Assembly: GCA_040755035.1 (NCBI GenBank)
Contig: JBFMBU010000082.1
Location: 1 to 64,000 of the forward strand
Source: RBG-13-43-22 sp040755035
GTDB lineage: Bacteria; Desulfobacterota; RBG-13-43-22
Length of the DNA: 64,000 nucleotides
Direction of reading: 5' to 3'
The notes under the pieces are model-generated. The model was not told the origin of the DNA and ran no database searches. It saw only the letters and a list, made by a program, of their open reading frames with translations. The position numbers were made by a program, and so were the translations under genes. This document shows positions 15,121 through 22,722 of this stretch, one piece after another (position 1 is the stretch's first letter; every line of letters begins with the position of its first letter).

Positions 15121-17061
15121 ATGCAACCAGCAGAAATTAAAATTAATTTCTTAGACGGACGCTCTCTCGTTTTTCCTTCCGGTATCTCGGTGCGAGAGGC
15201 CCTTAAGGAAGGGGCAAAAGGTTCTTTGAAAAAAATCGTGGCCGCCCGCCTTAATAGTGAACCAGTTGATTTAACGAGTGTTTTATCAGAAGACGCGGCC
15301 ATTGAACCGATTTTACTGAGCGATCCGGAAGGATTGGAAATTTTAAGACATTCCACTGCCCACTTAATGGCCCAGGCGGTGAAGGAACTTTTTCCTGAAG
15401 CCAAACTGGCCATCGGACCGGCCATAGCACAGGGTTTTTATTATGATTTCGACCGGGAAGGGACTTTTTCGCCTGAAGACCTTCCCCGTATTGAAGAAAA
15501 AATGAAGGCCTTGAGCCAGGCCAATATCCCTATTTCCCGCGAGGAGCTCACCCGGGAAGAAGCCCTCCGCCTCTTTTCTTCACTGGGGGAGACCTTTAAA
15601 GTCGAAATGCTGGAGGATCTGGTTGCGCCGACCGTATCCCTATACCGACAGGGGAATTTTGTTGATTTGTGCCGCGGACCCCACCTGCTATCGACCGGCG
15701 GGAGCCGCTTTTTTAAGCTGACCCATGTAGCCGGGGCCTATTGGCGGGGTGATGAACAAAATCCCATGCTTCAGCGGATCTATGGTACGGCCTTTGACAG
15801 CAAAGAAGAATTGGATCATTTTCTCGCTCAACGGGCCGAGGCGGAAAAACGAAACCATCGCAAGCTGGGTAAGACTCTGGACCTGTTTGTATTTTCGGAA
15901 AAAGTAGGGCCGGGGCTGCCCCTCTTTACCCCCAAGGGCACCATCATTATTGAAGAATTGAAAAAACGGGTGGAATCGATTTGCAGGCAGTACGGCTTTC
16001 AGAAAGTTATGACCCCGCACCTGGCCAAAATCGATTTATATCAATTATCCGGTCATGCCACCAAATTCGCCGATGAGCTTTTCCATGTCACCTCGGCCAG
16101 AGAGCATGCCCTGGTAATGAAGCCGGTCCAGTGTCCTCATCAGACCCAGATCTATGCCTCTCGGCTCCGCTCCTACCGGGACCTGCCCATACGCTATATG
16201 GAATCGGAAAAGCAATACCGGGCCGAAAAGACTGGTGAGATTGGAGGGTTGACCCGGGTCTACGCCATCACCGTTGAGGACGGTCATTCCTTCTGCCGGA
16301 TTGACCAGGTGAAGCAGGAAGCCATGAACATGGTCCGGATCATCAAGGATTTTTACACCGATCTGGGCATGTGGGGGAACCATTGGGTATCCCTTTCGGT
16401 CCGTGATTATGCCCATCCGGATAAATATATCGGGGATCCCGGGGACTGGGATACCTGCGAAACCATGCTGGCTGAGATTTCCGATGAAATGGAGCTTAAA
16501 GCCAAGCGCCGGGAAGGGGAAGCGGCCCTCTATGGTCCAAAACTGGACTTTATGTTCAAAGACGCTATGGGCCGGGAGGTGCAGATCCCAACGGTGCAAC
16601 TGGATTTTGCCACCCCTAAACGCTTTGATCTGACTTATATCAATGAAGAAGGTAAACCGGTACCTCCGGTTATGGTCCACCGGGCCATATTGGGTTCCTA
16701 TGAACGATTCCTGGCCTTATTGATCGAACATTTCGCCGGTGCCTTTCCTGTCTGGCTGGCACCGGTTCAGGCTGTTGTTTTAACAGTGACCGAACGCAAC
16801 GGTTCTTATGGGCAAAAGGTAAATCAAGAACTGATCGAAGCCGGGATAAGGGCCGAACTGGACATTCGCAATGAAAAACTGGGACTTAAAATCAGAGAAG
16901 CCCAGTTGCAGAAGATCCCCTATATGCTGGTCATCGGGGATAAAGAAGAAGAACAGCAAACCGTGAGTCCCAGGACCCGGAGTGGGGAAAACTTGGGGTT
17001 CCGAACGGTGACCCAGGTTATTGATAGCATTCGTGCAGAAACGATATCGGTAAAAAGTTAA
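15121..17061 (+). CDS. thrS: Threonyl-tRNA synthetase
   Basis: A full-length class II synthetase of 646 residues. The N-terminal TGS domain (INFLDGRSLVFPSGISVREA) is followed by the editing domain with the HSTAHLMAQAVKELFP motif and LCRGPHLLSTG. The catalytic core has VMKPVQCPHQTQIY, RYMESEKQYRAE (motif 2), YGPKLDFMFKDAMGREVQ and MVHRAILGSYERFLALLIEH (motif 3). It ends with an anticodon-binding domain. The core zinc ligands Cys/His/His are retained. ATG 15121 is used; a TTG lies directly before it. No strong Shine-Dalgarno is seen. Confidence 0.97.
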   Translation: MQPAEIKINFLDGRSLVFPSGISVREALKEGAKGSLKKIVAARLNSEPVDLTSVLSEDAAIEPILLSDPEGLEILRHSTAHLMAQAVKELFPEAKLAIGPAIAQGFYYDFDREGTFSPEDLPRIEEKMKALSQANIPISREELTREEALRLFSSLGETFKVEMLEDLVAPTVSLYRQGNFVDLCRGPHLLSTGGSRFFKLTHVAGAYWRGDEQNPMLQRIYGTAFDSKEELDHFLAQRAEAEKRNHRKLGKTLDLFVFSEKVGPGLPLFTPKGTIIIEELKKRVESICRQYGFQKVMTPHLAKIDLYQLSGHATKFADELFHVTSAREHALVMKPVQCPHQTQIYASRLRSYRDLPIRYMESEKQYRAEKTGEIGGLTRVYAITVEDGHSFCRIDQVKQEAMNMVRIIKDFYTDLGMWGNHWVSLSVRDYAHPDKYIGDPGDWDTCETMLAEISDEMELKAKRREGEAALYGPKLDFMFKDAMGREVQIPTVQLDFATPKRFDLTYINEEGKPVPPVMVHRAILGSYERFLALLIEHFAGAFPVWLAPVQAVVLTVTERNGSYGQKVNQELIEAGIRAELDIRNEKLGLKIREAQLQKIPYMLVIGDKEEEQQTVSPRTRSGENLGFRTVTQVIDSIRAETISVKS

Positions 17062-17062
17062 A

Positions 17063-17195
17063 ATTTCGGATTTCGAAATGCGAAATGAAAAAACCCAAAA
17101 AAAAATCGTGAAATTACGGAATGCAGAATGAATAAACCAAAGAATTCCAAAATAAGAGGTTGTTATTCCGCAATCCGCAATCCACAATCCGAAAT
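17063..17195. repeat. 133-bp intergenic element with inverted ends, thrS-infC spacer
   Basis: ATTTCGGATT at 17063-17072 is the exact reverse complement of AATCCGAAAT at 17186-17195. The right end contains iterated 7-mers (GCAATCC, GCAATCC, ACAATCC). A related but degenerate stretch occurs at about 43105-43141. It looks like a small repeat or mobile element rather than a regulatory leader; no terminator T-run is present, so transcription of infC can continue. Confidence 0.5.
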
Positions 17196-17201
17196 TGAAA
17201 T

Positions 17202-17218
17202 AGGAGGTGATGGTTATA
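17202..17218 (+). promoter_or_regulatory. infC ribosome binding site and rare ATA start
   Basis: AGGAGG at 17202-17207 lies 8 bases before ATA 17216-17218. The GTG at 17207 overlaps the site and the ATG at 17210 is only 2 bases from it, both too close for initiation. Non-AUG starts read by IF3 itself are the classic autoregulation device of infC (AUU in E. coli). Confidence 0.6.
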
Positions 17219-17722
17219 GCCAAGTCGGTTAATGTGAATGAGGAAATCAGGGCTGCCAATGTCCGGGTTATCGGCGATGGAGGTGTGCAACTCGGCATTT
17301 TACCTGTTAGACAAGCCTTGACTCTGGCCAGGGAACAGGGTTTGGATCTGGTGGAAGTGGCCCCGCAGCTGGATCCTCCGGTATGCCGGATCATGGATTA
17401 CGGAAAATTCAGATACCAGCAGACCAAAAAAGTTCATGAAGCCAAAAAACGCCGGACCATTATTCAGGTTAAGGAAGTCAAGCTCCGACCCAAAACCGAG
17501 GAACATGATTTTCAGTTTAAATTAAAAAATATTAGAAAATTTTTAGAAAAAAAGAACAAAACAAAAATTTCCCTCATGTTCCGGGGACGGGAAATCCAAT
17601 ACCAGGAAGCGGCGCGAAACATTTTGATCAGGATCACTGAAGAGACCAGAGACCTGGCCACCGTGGAACAGGAGCCCAAGTTAGAGGGACGGAACATGAC
17701 CATGGTCCTGGGACCTAAATAA
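17216..17722 (+). CDS. infC: Translation initiation factor IF-3
   Basis: IF-3 keeps ribosomal subunits apart and checks the start codon. From the ATA start the protein reads AKSVNVNEEIRAANVRVIG, which aligns with the normal IF-3 N-terminus. The body has GILPVRQALTLAREQGLDLV, ICRIMDYGK-like VCRIMDYGKFRYQQ, the linker helix, and the C-domain with KEVKLRPKTEEHDFQFKLKN, MFRGREIQY and the end MTMVLGPK. The predicted length is 168 residues. A GTG (17207) or ATG (17210) start would add two or three residues but is badly spaced from the AGGAGG. It sits in the thrS-infC-rpmI-rplT cluster, whose spacers on both sides of infC contain repeats. Confidence 0.95.
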   Translation: MAKSVNVNEEIRAANVRVIGDGGVQLGILPVRQALTLAREQGLDLVEVAPQLDPPVCRIMDYGKFRYQQTKKVHEAKKRRTIIQVKEVKLRPKTEEHDFQFKLKNIRKFLEKKNKTKISLMFRGREIQYQEAARNILIRITEETRDLATVEQEPKLEGRNMTMVLGPK

Positions 17723-17824
17723 AAAAAACAGGTCTGAAAAGAACTTCCTCTTTATGGAGCGAGGGAGAGGGGGGAACTTTTGACTTTTGTTCCGCAATAT
17801 AAGTTAGTGACACCAGACAAGGGC

Positions 17825-17886
17825 AACCCGGACCGAAAAAGGAATTTTCGGATATCCCATTTTGGTTCCGGTTGGTCCGGGTTGGG
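17825..17886 (+). repeat. REP-like palindromic element, copy 1
   Basis: Begins AACCCGGACC and ends GGTCCGGGTTGGG, with the shared interior GGAATTTTCGGATATCC and TTTGGTTCCGG. Same family and orientation as copies at 37329 and 44488; copies at 24489, 34112 and 40004 are reversed. It sits in the infC-rpmI spacer, where L20-dependent control structures are known in other bacteria. Confidence 0.8.
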
Positions 17887-17927
17887 GTATAAGAACAAGT
17901 AATAGAATAGGATAGGAGTACAGCGCC

Positions 17928-18125
17928 ATGCCGAAAATGAAAACCAAACGTTGTGCTGCCAAACGCTTTAAGACCACCGGAAGCGGTAAAGTGGTCCGGT
18001 CCAAGGCCTTCGGCAGTCATATATTAACCAGTAAGACCACTAAAAGGAAAAGACGCTTGAGAAAATCCGCCGTGGTGGAATCAGCCAATATGAGGGGCAT
18101 CAAGAGGATGCTGCCCTATGCCTAA
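17928..18125 (+). CDS. rpmI: 50S ribosomal protein L35
   Basis: A 65-residue basic protein starting MPKMKTKRCAAKRFKTTGSG and ending with the MRGIKRMLPY motif, diagnostic of L35. It binds 23S rRNA. GGAG lies 9 bases before the ATG. It lies between infC and rplT as in most bacteria, but a REP-like copy separates it from infC. Confidence 0.97.
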   Translation: MPKMKTKRCAAKRFKTTGSGKVVRSKAFGSHILTSKTTKRKRRLRKSAVVESANMRGIKRMLPYA

Positions 18126-18224
18126 GAATAGAAGGGCAGTGTCGGGCGTTCAGCGTTCGTCGCAAGTCGTTAGTTAACTTGTTGTGCCCCAAGGGGCAGA
18201 GTTTGAATATTGAGGTGAAGAGTC

Positions 18225-18569
18225 ATGCCTAGAGTAAAAAGAGGCTTCAAGGCCCGCAGAAGAAGAAATAAAGTATTAAAAATGGCCAAGGGATACCGCG
18301 GCGCCCGGAGCCGTTTATTCAAAACCGCCACCGAAGCGGTGGACCGTTCGCTCAAGTACGCCTTTCGGGACCGGCGGGTGCGCAAGCGGGAGTTCAGGGG
18401 ATTATGGATTGTCCGGATCAGCGCTGCAGCTAAGAATAACGGTCTTTCCTACAGCCGGTTGATGGGGGCACTGAAAAAGGCCGACATCGCCCTGGATAGA
18501 AAGATGTTGTCCGAAATGGCCGCCCGGGACCCGGAACGGTTTTCCTCCCTGGTCAAAATGGTTTCATAG
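18225..18569 (+). CDS. rplT: 50S ribosomal protein L20
   Basis: A 114-residue basic protein with PRVKRGFKARRRRNKVLKMA, GYRGARSRLFKTA and the C-terminal LWIVRISAAAKNNGLSYSRL, the signature of L20. It is needed early in 50S assembly and in many bacteria represses its own operon by binding the leader. The 99-bp spacer before it contains a short TGCCCCAAGGGGCA hairpin at about 18184-18197. Confidence 0.97.
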   Translation: MPRVKRGFKARRRRNKVLKMAKGYRGARSRLFKTATEAVDRSLKYAFRDRRVRKREFRGLWIVRISAAAKNNGLSYSRLMGALKKADIALDRKMLSEMAARDPERFSSLVKMVS

Positions 18570-18630
18570 CCATCAGGCTTGATCCTCCTTCGGATCCAAC
18601 CCCCTATTCCACCGAATAAAGATCATCGCC

Positions 18631-19638
18631 ATGCTCTCAAAACTGAAAACATTGGAAAACCAAGTCCGGGAGGCCGTGGAAAAAGCGGCGTCCCGGATGG
18701 ATCTGGAAAACCTACAGGTTCGTTTTTTAGGGAGAAAAGGGGAACTGACCCATTTATTGCGTGAGTTAGGGACCATACCCCCGGAAGAGAGGCCTCTGGT
18801 CGGGCAGGAAGCCAACCGGATGAAAAACGAACTGGAAATGCTCTTTCGGGAAAAAAAAGAGTCTTTTTCTCAAACTAAGGGGAAGGGTTCAACCGGGTTT
18901 GACTGGAGTCTTCCGGGAAGGAAACCTTTCCAGGGAAGAAAACATCCCTTGACTCAAACTATGGAAAAAATTTGCGATATCTTTTCCCGTTTGAATTTTG
19001 AACAGGTAGAGGGGCCGGAGGTTGAACTGGATTATTATAATTTCGAGGCCTTAAATATTCCTCCAGACCATCCGGCCCGGGACATGCAGGACACTTTCTA
19101 TATCTCCGACACGATCCTGCTCCGCACTCAAACCTCTCCCCTTCAGGTCAGGGTTATGGAAAAGCGCCGTCCACCGCTGCAGGTTATCGCCCCGGGCAAG
19201 GTTTACCGGCGGGACTCGGACATCTCCCATTCCCCCATGTTCCACCAGGTGGAGGGTTTTATGGTTGGGGAAGATATCAGCTTCGGCGACCTGAAAGGGA
19301 CCCTAACCTTTTTTGTGCATCAGATGTTCGGGGAGGAAGTCCCTTTGCGTTTCCGGGCCAGCTTTTTCCCATTTACCGAACCCAGCGCCGAGGTTGATAT
19401 TGGTTGTGTCATCTGCCGGGGAGCGGGATGCCGGCTGTGTTCTCAGACAGGTTGGCTGGAAATCCTGGGATCGGGCATGATCCATCCGGAGGTTTTTCGA
19501 ATGGTAGGATATGATCCCGATCAGGTGACCGGGTTCGCTTTCGGCATGGGGGTGGAGCGGATCGCTATGCTGCTTTATGGAATCGATGATATCCGGATGT
19601 TTTTTGAAAATGATCAAAGGTTTCTAAGGCAATTCTAA
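18631..19638 (+). CDS. pheS: Phenylalanyl-tRNA synthetase alpha subunit
   Basis: A 335-residue class II catalytic subunit. The N-terminal coiled coil is followed by HPLTQTMEKICDIFSRLNFE, GPEVELDYYNFEALN, the HPARDMQDTFYI motif 2 region, and the motif 3 end FAFGMGVERIAMLLYGIDDI. An inserted Cys cluster CVICRGAGCRLC, resembling a zinc knuckle, is present as in many bacterial PheS proteins. Pairs with pheT 92 bp downstream. Confidence 0.97.
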   Translation: MLSKLKTLENQVREAVEKAASRMDLENLQVRFLGRKGELTHLLRELGTIPPEERPLVGQEANRMKNELEMLFREKKESFSQTKGKGSTGFDWSLPGRKPFQGRKHPLTQTMEKICDIFSRLNFEQVEGPEVELDYYNFEALNIPPDHPARDMQDTFYISDTILLRTQTSPLQVRVMEKRRPPLQVIAPGKVYRRDSDISHSPMFHQVEGFMVGEDISFGDLKGTLTFFVHQMFGEEVPLRFRASFFPFTEPSAEVDIGCVICRGAGCRLCSQTGWLEILGSGMIHPEVFRMVGYDPDQVTGFAFGMGVERIAMLLYGIDDIRMFFENDQRFLRQF

Positions 19639-19730
19639 CAAAGGCTGGTACAAGGTTTAAGGCGCTTAGTACTTGGTTTGTTTTTGGAAACCTTGGATCT
19701 TAGACCTTATACCATACACCGGAATTTATT

Positions 19731-22145
19731 ATGAAAGTCACTGTCAACTGGTTAAAGAATTATGTGGATTTGGAGGGACTGGCGGCCGAGGATTTGGCCC
19801 AGGGGCTGACCATGGCCGGTCTGGAGGTGGAGGCCGTACTTCCCCTTGGACGGGATTTGGAATCGGTAGTGACCGGAAAAATTCTGGAAGTCCGGAAACA
19901 CCCCAAGGCCGACCGCCTGACCATTTGTAAGGTCGATACGGGGAAAGAGGTCCTCGATCTGGTTTGCGGCGCTCCTAATGTACGGCCCGGCATTACTGTT
20001 CCAGTGGCCCTACCCGGTTGTTGTCTTCCCTCCGGAATGGAGGTAAGGGAAGCCACCATCCGAGGGGTTTTCTCTCCAGGTATGATTTGTTCGGAGAAGG
20101 AACTGGGGTTGTCAGCGGATCATTCCGGGATCATGATCCTCTCTGATGAGATTCCCTTAGGTGCATCCCTAAGCCAGGCCCTGAATTTGGAGGATATCCT
20201 TCTGGAGGTGAATGTCACGCCCAATCGGGGGGATTGCCTGAGTCATATGGGAATCGCCCGGGAGGTAGCGGCTATTTTTGACCGGCCATTAAAAGCCCCG
20301 GATACCTCTGCTGCTCCGGAGGGAACTGTAACCGGGGAAAAGACTTCTGTCACTATCCTGGCCCCGGATTTCTGCCCCCGCTATGTGGCCAGGTTGATCA
20401 AGGGCGTTACCATAGGACCATCCCCGGCTTGGCTGCGGGACCGGCTGCTGGCCGTCGGCATCCGGAGTATCAACAATGTGGTCGATGTCACCAATTTCGT
20501 CCTCATGGAATTGGGCCAGCCCCTCCATGCCTTTGATTTTGACACCCTCTCCGGAGGACGCATCGTAGTTCGAAAAGCCGAATCCGGAGAACATTTGACC
20601 ACTTTGGACGGTCAGGACCGACCACTCACTTCGGAGATGTTGGTCATCGCCGATGGCGAAAGGGGCGTTGCCCTGGCCGGAATCATGGGGGGACTGAATA
20701 CCGAGATTCAGGACTCAACGCAGAATATCCTCCTGGAAAGCGCTTTTTTCGATCCACGCTGTATCCGGCGGACCGCTAAAAAATTGGGATTATCTTCCGA
20801 AGCCTCCATGCGTTTCGAGCGGGGGGTGGACATTGAAGGGGTCATCAAAGCCGCCGATCGGGCGGCCCTGCTGATTCAGGAACTGGCCGGGGGAGAGATT
20901 GTTCCCGGCCTGATAGACGCCTACCCCAAGCCGGTTCAAATCTTGCCGATTTTGATTGGCAGCAAGAAGACCAGCCGTTTTCTGGGCATCGAGGTTTCCT
21001 GTCAGGATTTGGTCAATATCAGCCAAAGGCTGGGTCTGACGGCCATCGTAAGAGGGGAGGATGAAATAGAAATTACCCCGACCTCCTTTCGCCGGGACCT
21101 GGCCAGGCCGGTGGATTTAATGGAGGAGGCGGCTCGCATTATCGGTTATGACCGAATTCCGGTGACCATCCCCAATATATCGGCCACCAGCGCCAAAGAA
21201 CAGCAGCTTTTGCCCCTGAGGAAACGGATTCGGGAGATTCTGAACGGGTTAGGTTTTGATGAAATTATTTCCTACAGTTTTATTTCCGAAGCTTCAAATA
21301 CAGCTACCCTGAATTCGGAGATTTTGGAGACAAGATCTTGTATTCGAATAAAAAACCCGATTTCAGAAGATCAATCCGTCATGCGCACCAGTCTGATTCC
21401 CGGGCTGTTAATGACGATGAACCGGAACTGGGCCCAGAGAAATCTGAACCTGAGAATTTTTGAATTGGGTAACGTTTTCCTTCCTTCGGCTTTCGAAACC
21501 CTGCCCCTTGAGAGGAACAAACTGGCCGTTTTATGGACAGGAAGGAGGAATCCGGAGTCCCATTACTTTAAGAATGAAGGTGTTGATTTTTTTGATATCA
21601 AAGGGGTATTGGACCGGTTGACCGAAGCCCTGAGGGTGAAGGATTGCCAGATCCGAAAGGCAGCGGCCCCGGTTTATTTTAATTCAGAAAGTTATGTGCA
21701 GATTTTCAGTTCGGACACCCTGCTGGGTGGACTGGGAGAGCTGTCCCCCCAGGTGCGTTCATCCTTTGATTTGAAAGAAACCGGTTTTATTCTGGAGCTG
21801 GATCTGGACCTGCTCGGTCAACGGATCATCGATATCCCTCGCTTCAAGCCCTGGCCTCGTTTCCCGGAGATCACCCGCGATATGGCCTTGATCCTCGATG
21901 ACCATATTCTTTGGAAGGAGATTGAAGAGGAAGTCCTTTACCTGAAAGAACCATTGATAGAGTATGTCGAGCTTTTTGATTACTACAGAGGAAAACCGAT
22001 CCCGGAAGGTAAAAAGAATCTGGGAGTCCGCATTCACTATCGGTCCTCGGAGAAAACCTTGTCCGACGAACTGGTAAATACCATTCATGAAAAACTGCTG
22101 AAACAGGTTTTAGAAAAATTCGGGGCCACGTTGCGGGAGAAATGA
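19731..22145 (+). CDS. pheT: Phenylalanyl-tRNA synthetase beta subunit
   Basis: An 804-residue beta subunit. It has an N-terminal EMAP-like tRNA-binding domain (ILEVRKHPKADRLTICKVD), the B3/B4 editing domain with VTPNRGDCLSHMGIARE and NVVDVTNFVLMELGQPLHAFD, a B5 domain, a catalytic-like core and a C-terminal ferredoxin-like anticodon-binding domain (RFPEITRDMALILDD, YYRGKPIPEGKKNLGVRI). Lengths and order are normal. ihfA, often next in Desulfobacterota, is absent; a MerR regulator follows instead. Confidence 0.97.
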   Translation: MKVTVNWLKNYVDLEGLAAEDLAQGLTMAGLEVEAVLPLGRDLESVVTGKILEVRKHPKADRLTICKVDTGKEVLDLVCGAPNVRPGITVPVALPGCCLPSGMEVREATIRGVFSPGMICSEKELGLSADHSGIMILSDEIPLGASLSQALNLEDILLEVNVTPNRGDCLSHMGIAREVAAIFDRPLKAPDTSAAPEGTVTGEKTSVTILAPDFCPRYVARLIKGVTIGPSPAWLRDRLLAVGIRSINNVVDVTNFVLMELGQPLHAFDFDTLSGGRIVVRKAESGEHLTTLDGQDRPLTSEMLVIADGERGVALAGIMGGLNTEIQDSTQNILLESAFFDPRCIRRTAKKLGLSSEASMRFERGVDIEGVIKAADRAALLIQELAGGEIVPGLIDAYPKPVQILPILIGSKKTSRFLGIEVSCQDLVNISQRLGLTAIVRGEDEIEITPTSFRRDLARPVDLMEEAARIIGYDRIPVTIPNISATSAKEQQLLPLRKRIREILNGLGFDEIISYSFISEASNTATLNSEILETRSCIRIKNPISEDQSVMRTSLIPGLLMTMNRNWAQRNLNLRIFELGNVFLPSAFETLPLERNKLAVLWTGRRNPESHYFKNEGVDFFDIKGVLDRLTEALRVKDCQIRKAAAPVYFNSESYVQIFSSDTLLGGLGELSPQVRSSFDLKETGFILELDLDLLGQRIIDIPRFKPWPRFPEITRDMALILDDHILWKEIEEEVLYLKEPLIEYVELFDYYRGKPIPEGKKNLGVRIHYRSSEKTLSDELVNTIHEKLLKQVLEKFGATLREK

Positions 22146-22299
22146 TCCGCTGCCGACGGATGTTGCAAAGGGAAATTCTCTTGAAATTATAGGATGCTTC
22201 CTTCATAATGGATAAAACCCGTTGATTCAGCCCGGCATGCAGCAAACTCCGGGTGCTGATCGACCAAAAGCCTGATCCCAATTTAAGAGGAGGGAATCC

Positions 22300-22680
22300 A
22301 TGGAGACTGAAGGAATTCCCGACAAGCAGTATTTTAAAATCGGCGAAGTGAGTACTCTCACCGGACTGGAAGCCTACGTACTGCGCTACTGGGAAACGGA
22401 ATTTAAAACCATCCGGCCGGTTCGATTCGGATCCAACCAGCGTATGTATCGCCGGAAGGACGTGGAAACCATTCTATCGATTAAAAAGCTGTTGTACGAA
22501 GAAGGTTTTACCATCGCCGGAGCCAGAAAAAAACTGCTCCATCCCTCCAGGGAAGAAAAACAAAAAAAAACCTTTCTTGAACCCGATCAGAGGAAAACTC
22601 CCAAAGAAGACGGATTGGCGCCGTTGATGCGGGAAATTCAAGAGGACCTGGCCGACCTTTCCCGTTTTCTTGGGAATTGA
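22300..22680 (+). CDS. MerR family transcriptional regulator
   Basis: A 126-residue protein with the MerR winged helix: YFKIGEVSTLTGLEAYVLRY, WETEFKTIRPVRFGSNQRMY and RRKDVETILSIKKLLYEEGF. Its short charged tail has no metal-binding cysteines. This is the small MerR gene regularly found after pheT/ihfA in Desulfobacterota, whose targets are not established. GAGGAGGG precedes the ATG at a good distance. Confidence 0.88.
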   Translation: METEGIPDKQYFKIGEVSTLTGLEAYVLRYWETEFKTIRPVRFGSNQRMYRRKDVETILSIKKLLYEEGFTIAGARKKLLHPSREEKQKKTFLEPDQRKTPKEDGLAPLMREIQEDLADLSRFLGN

Positions 22681-22722
22681 CCTCCCCAAACCCGCACAGG
22701 TTTTCCCTTTCCTGTGGCTGTC

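Noticed and set aside
16045..16680. 211-codon minus-strand frame inside thrS
   Set aside because: Shadow of the thrS coding sequence.
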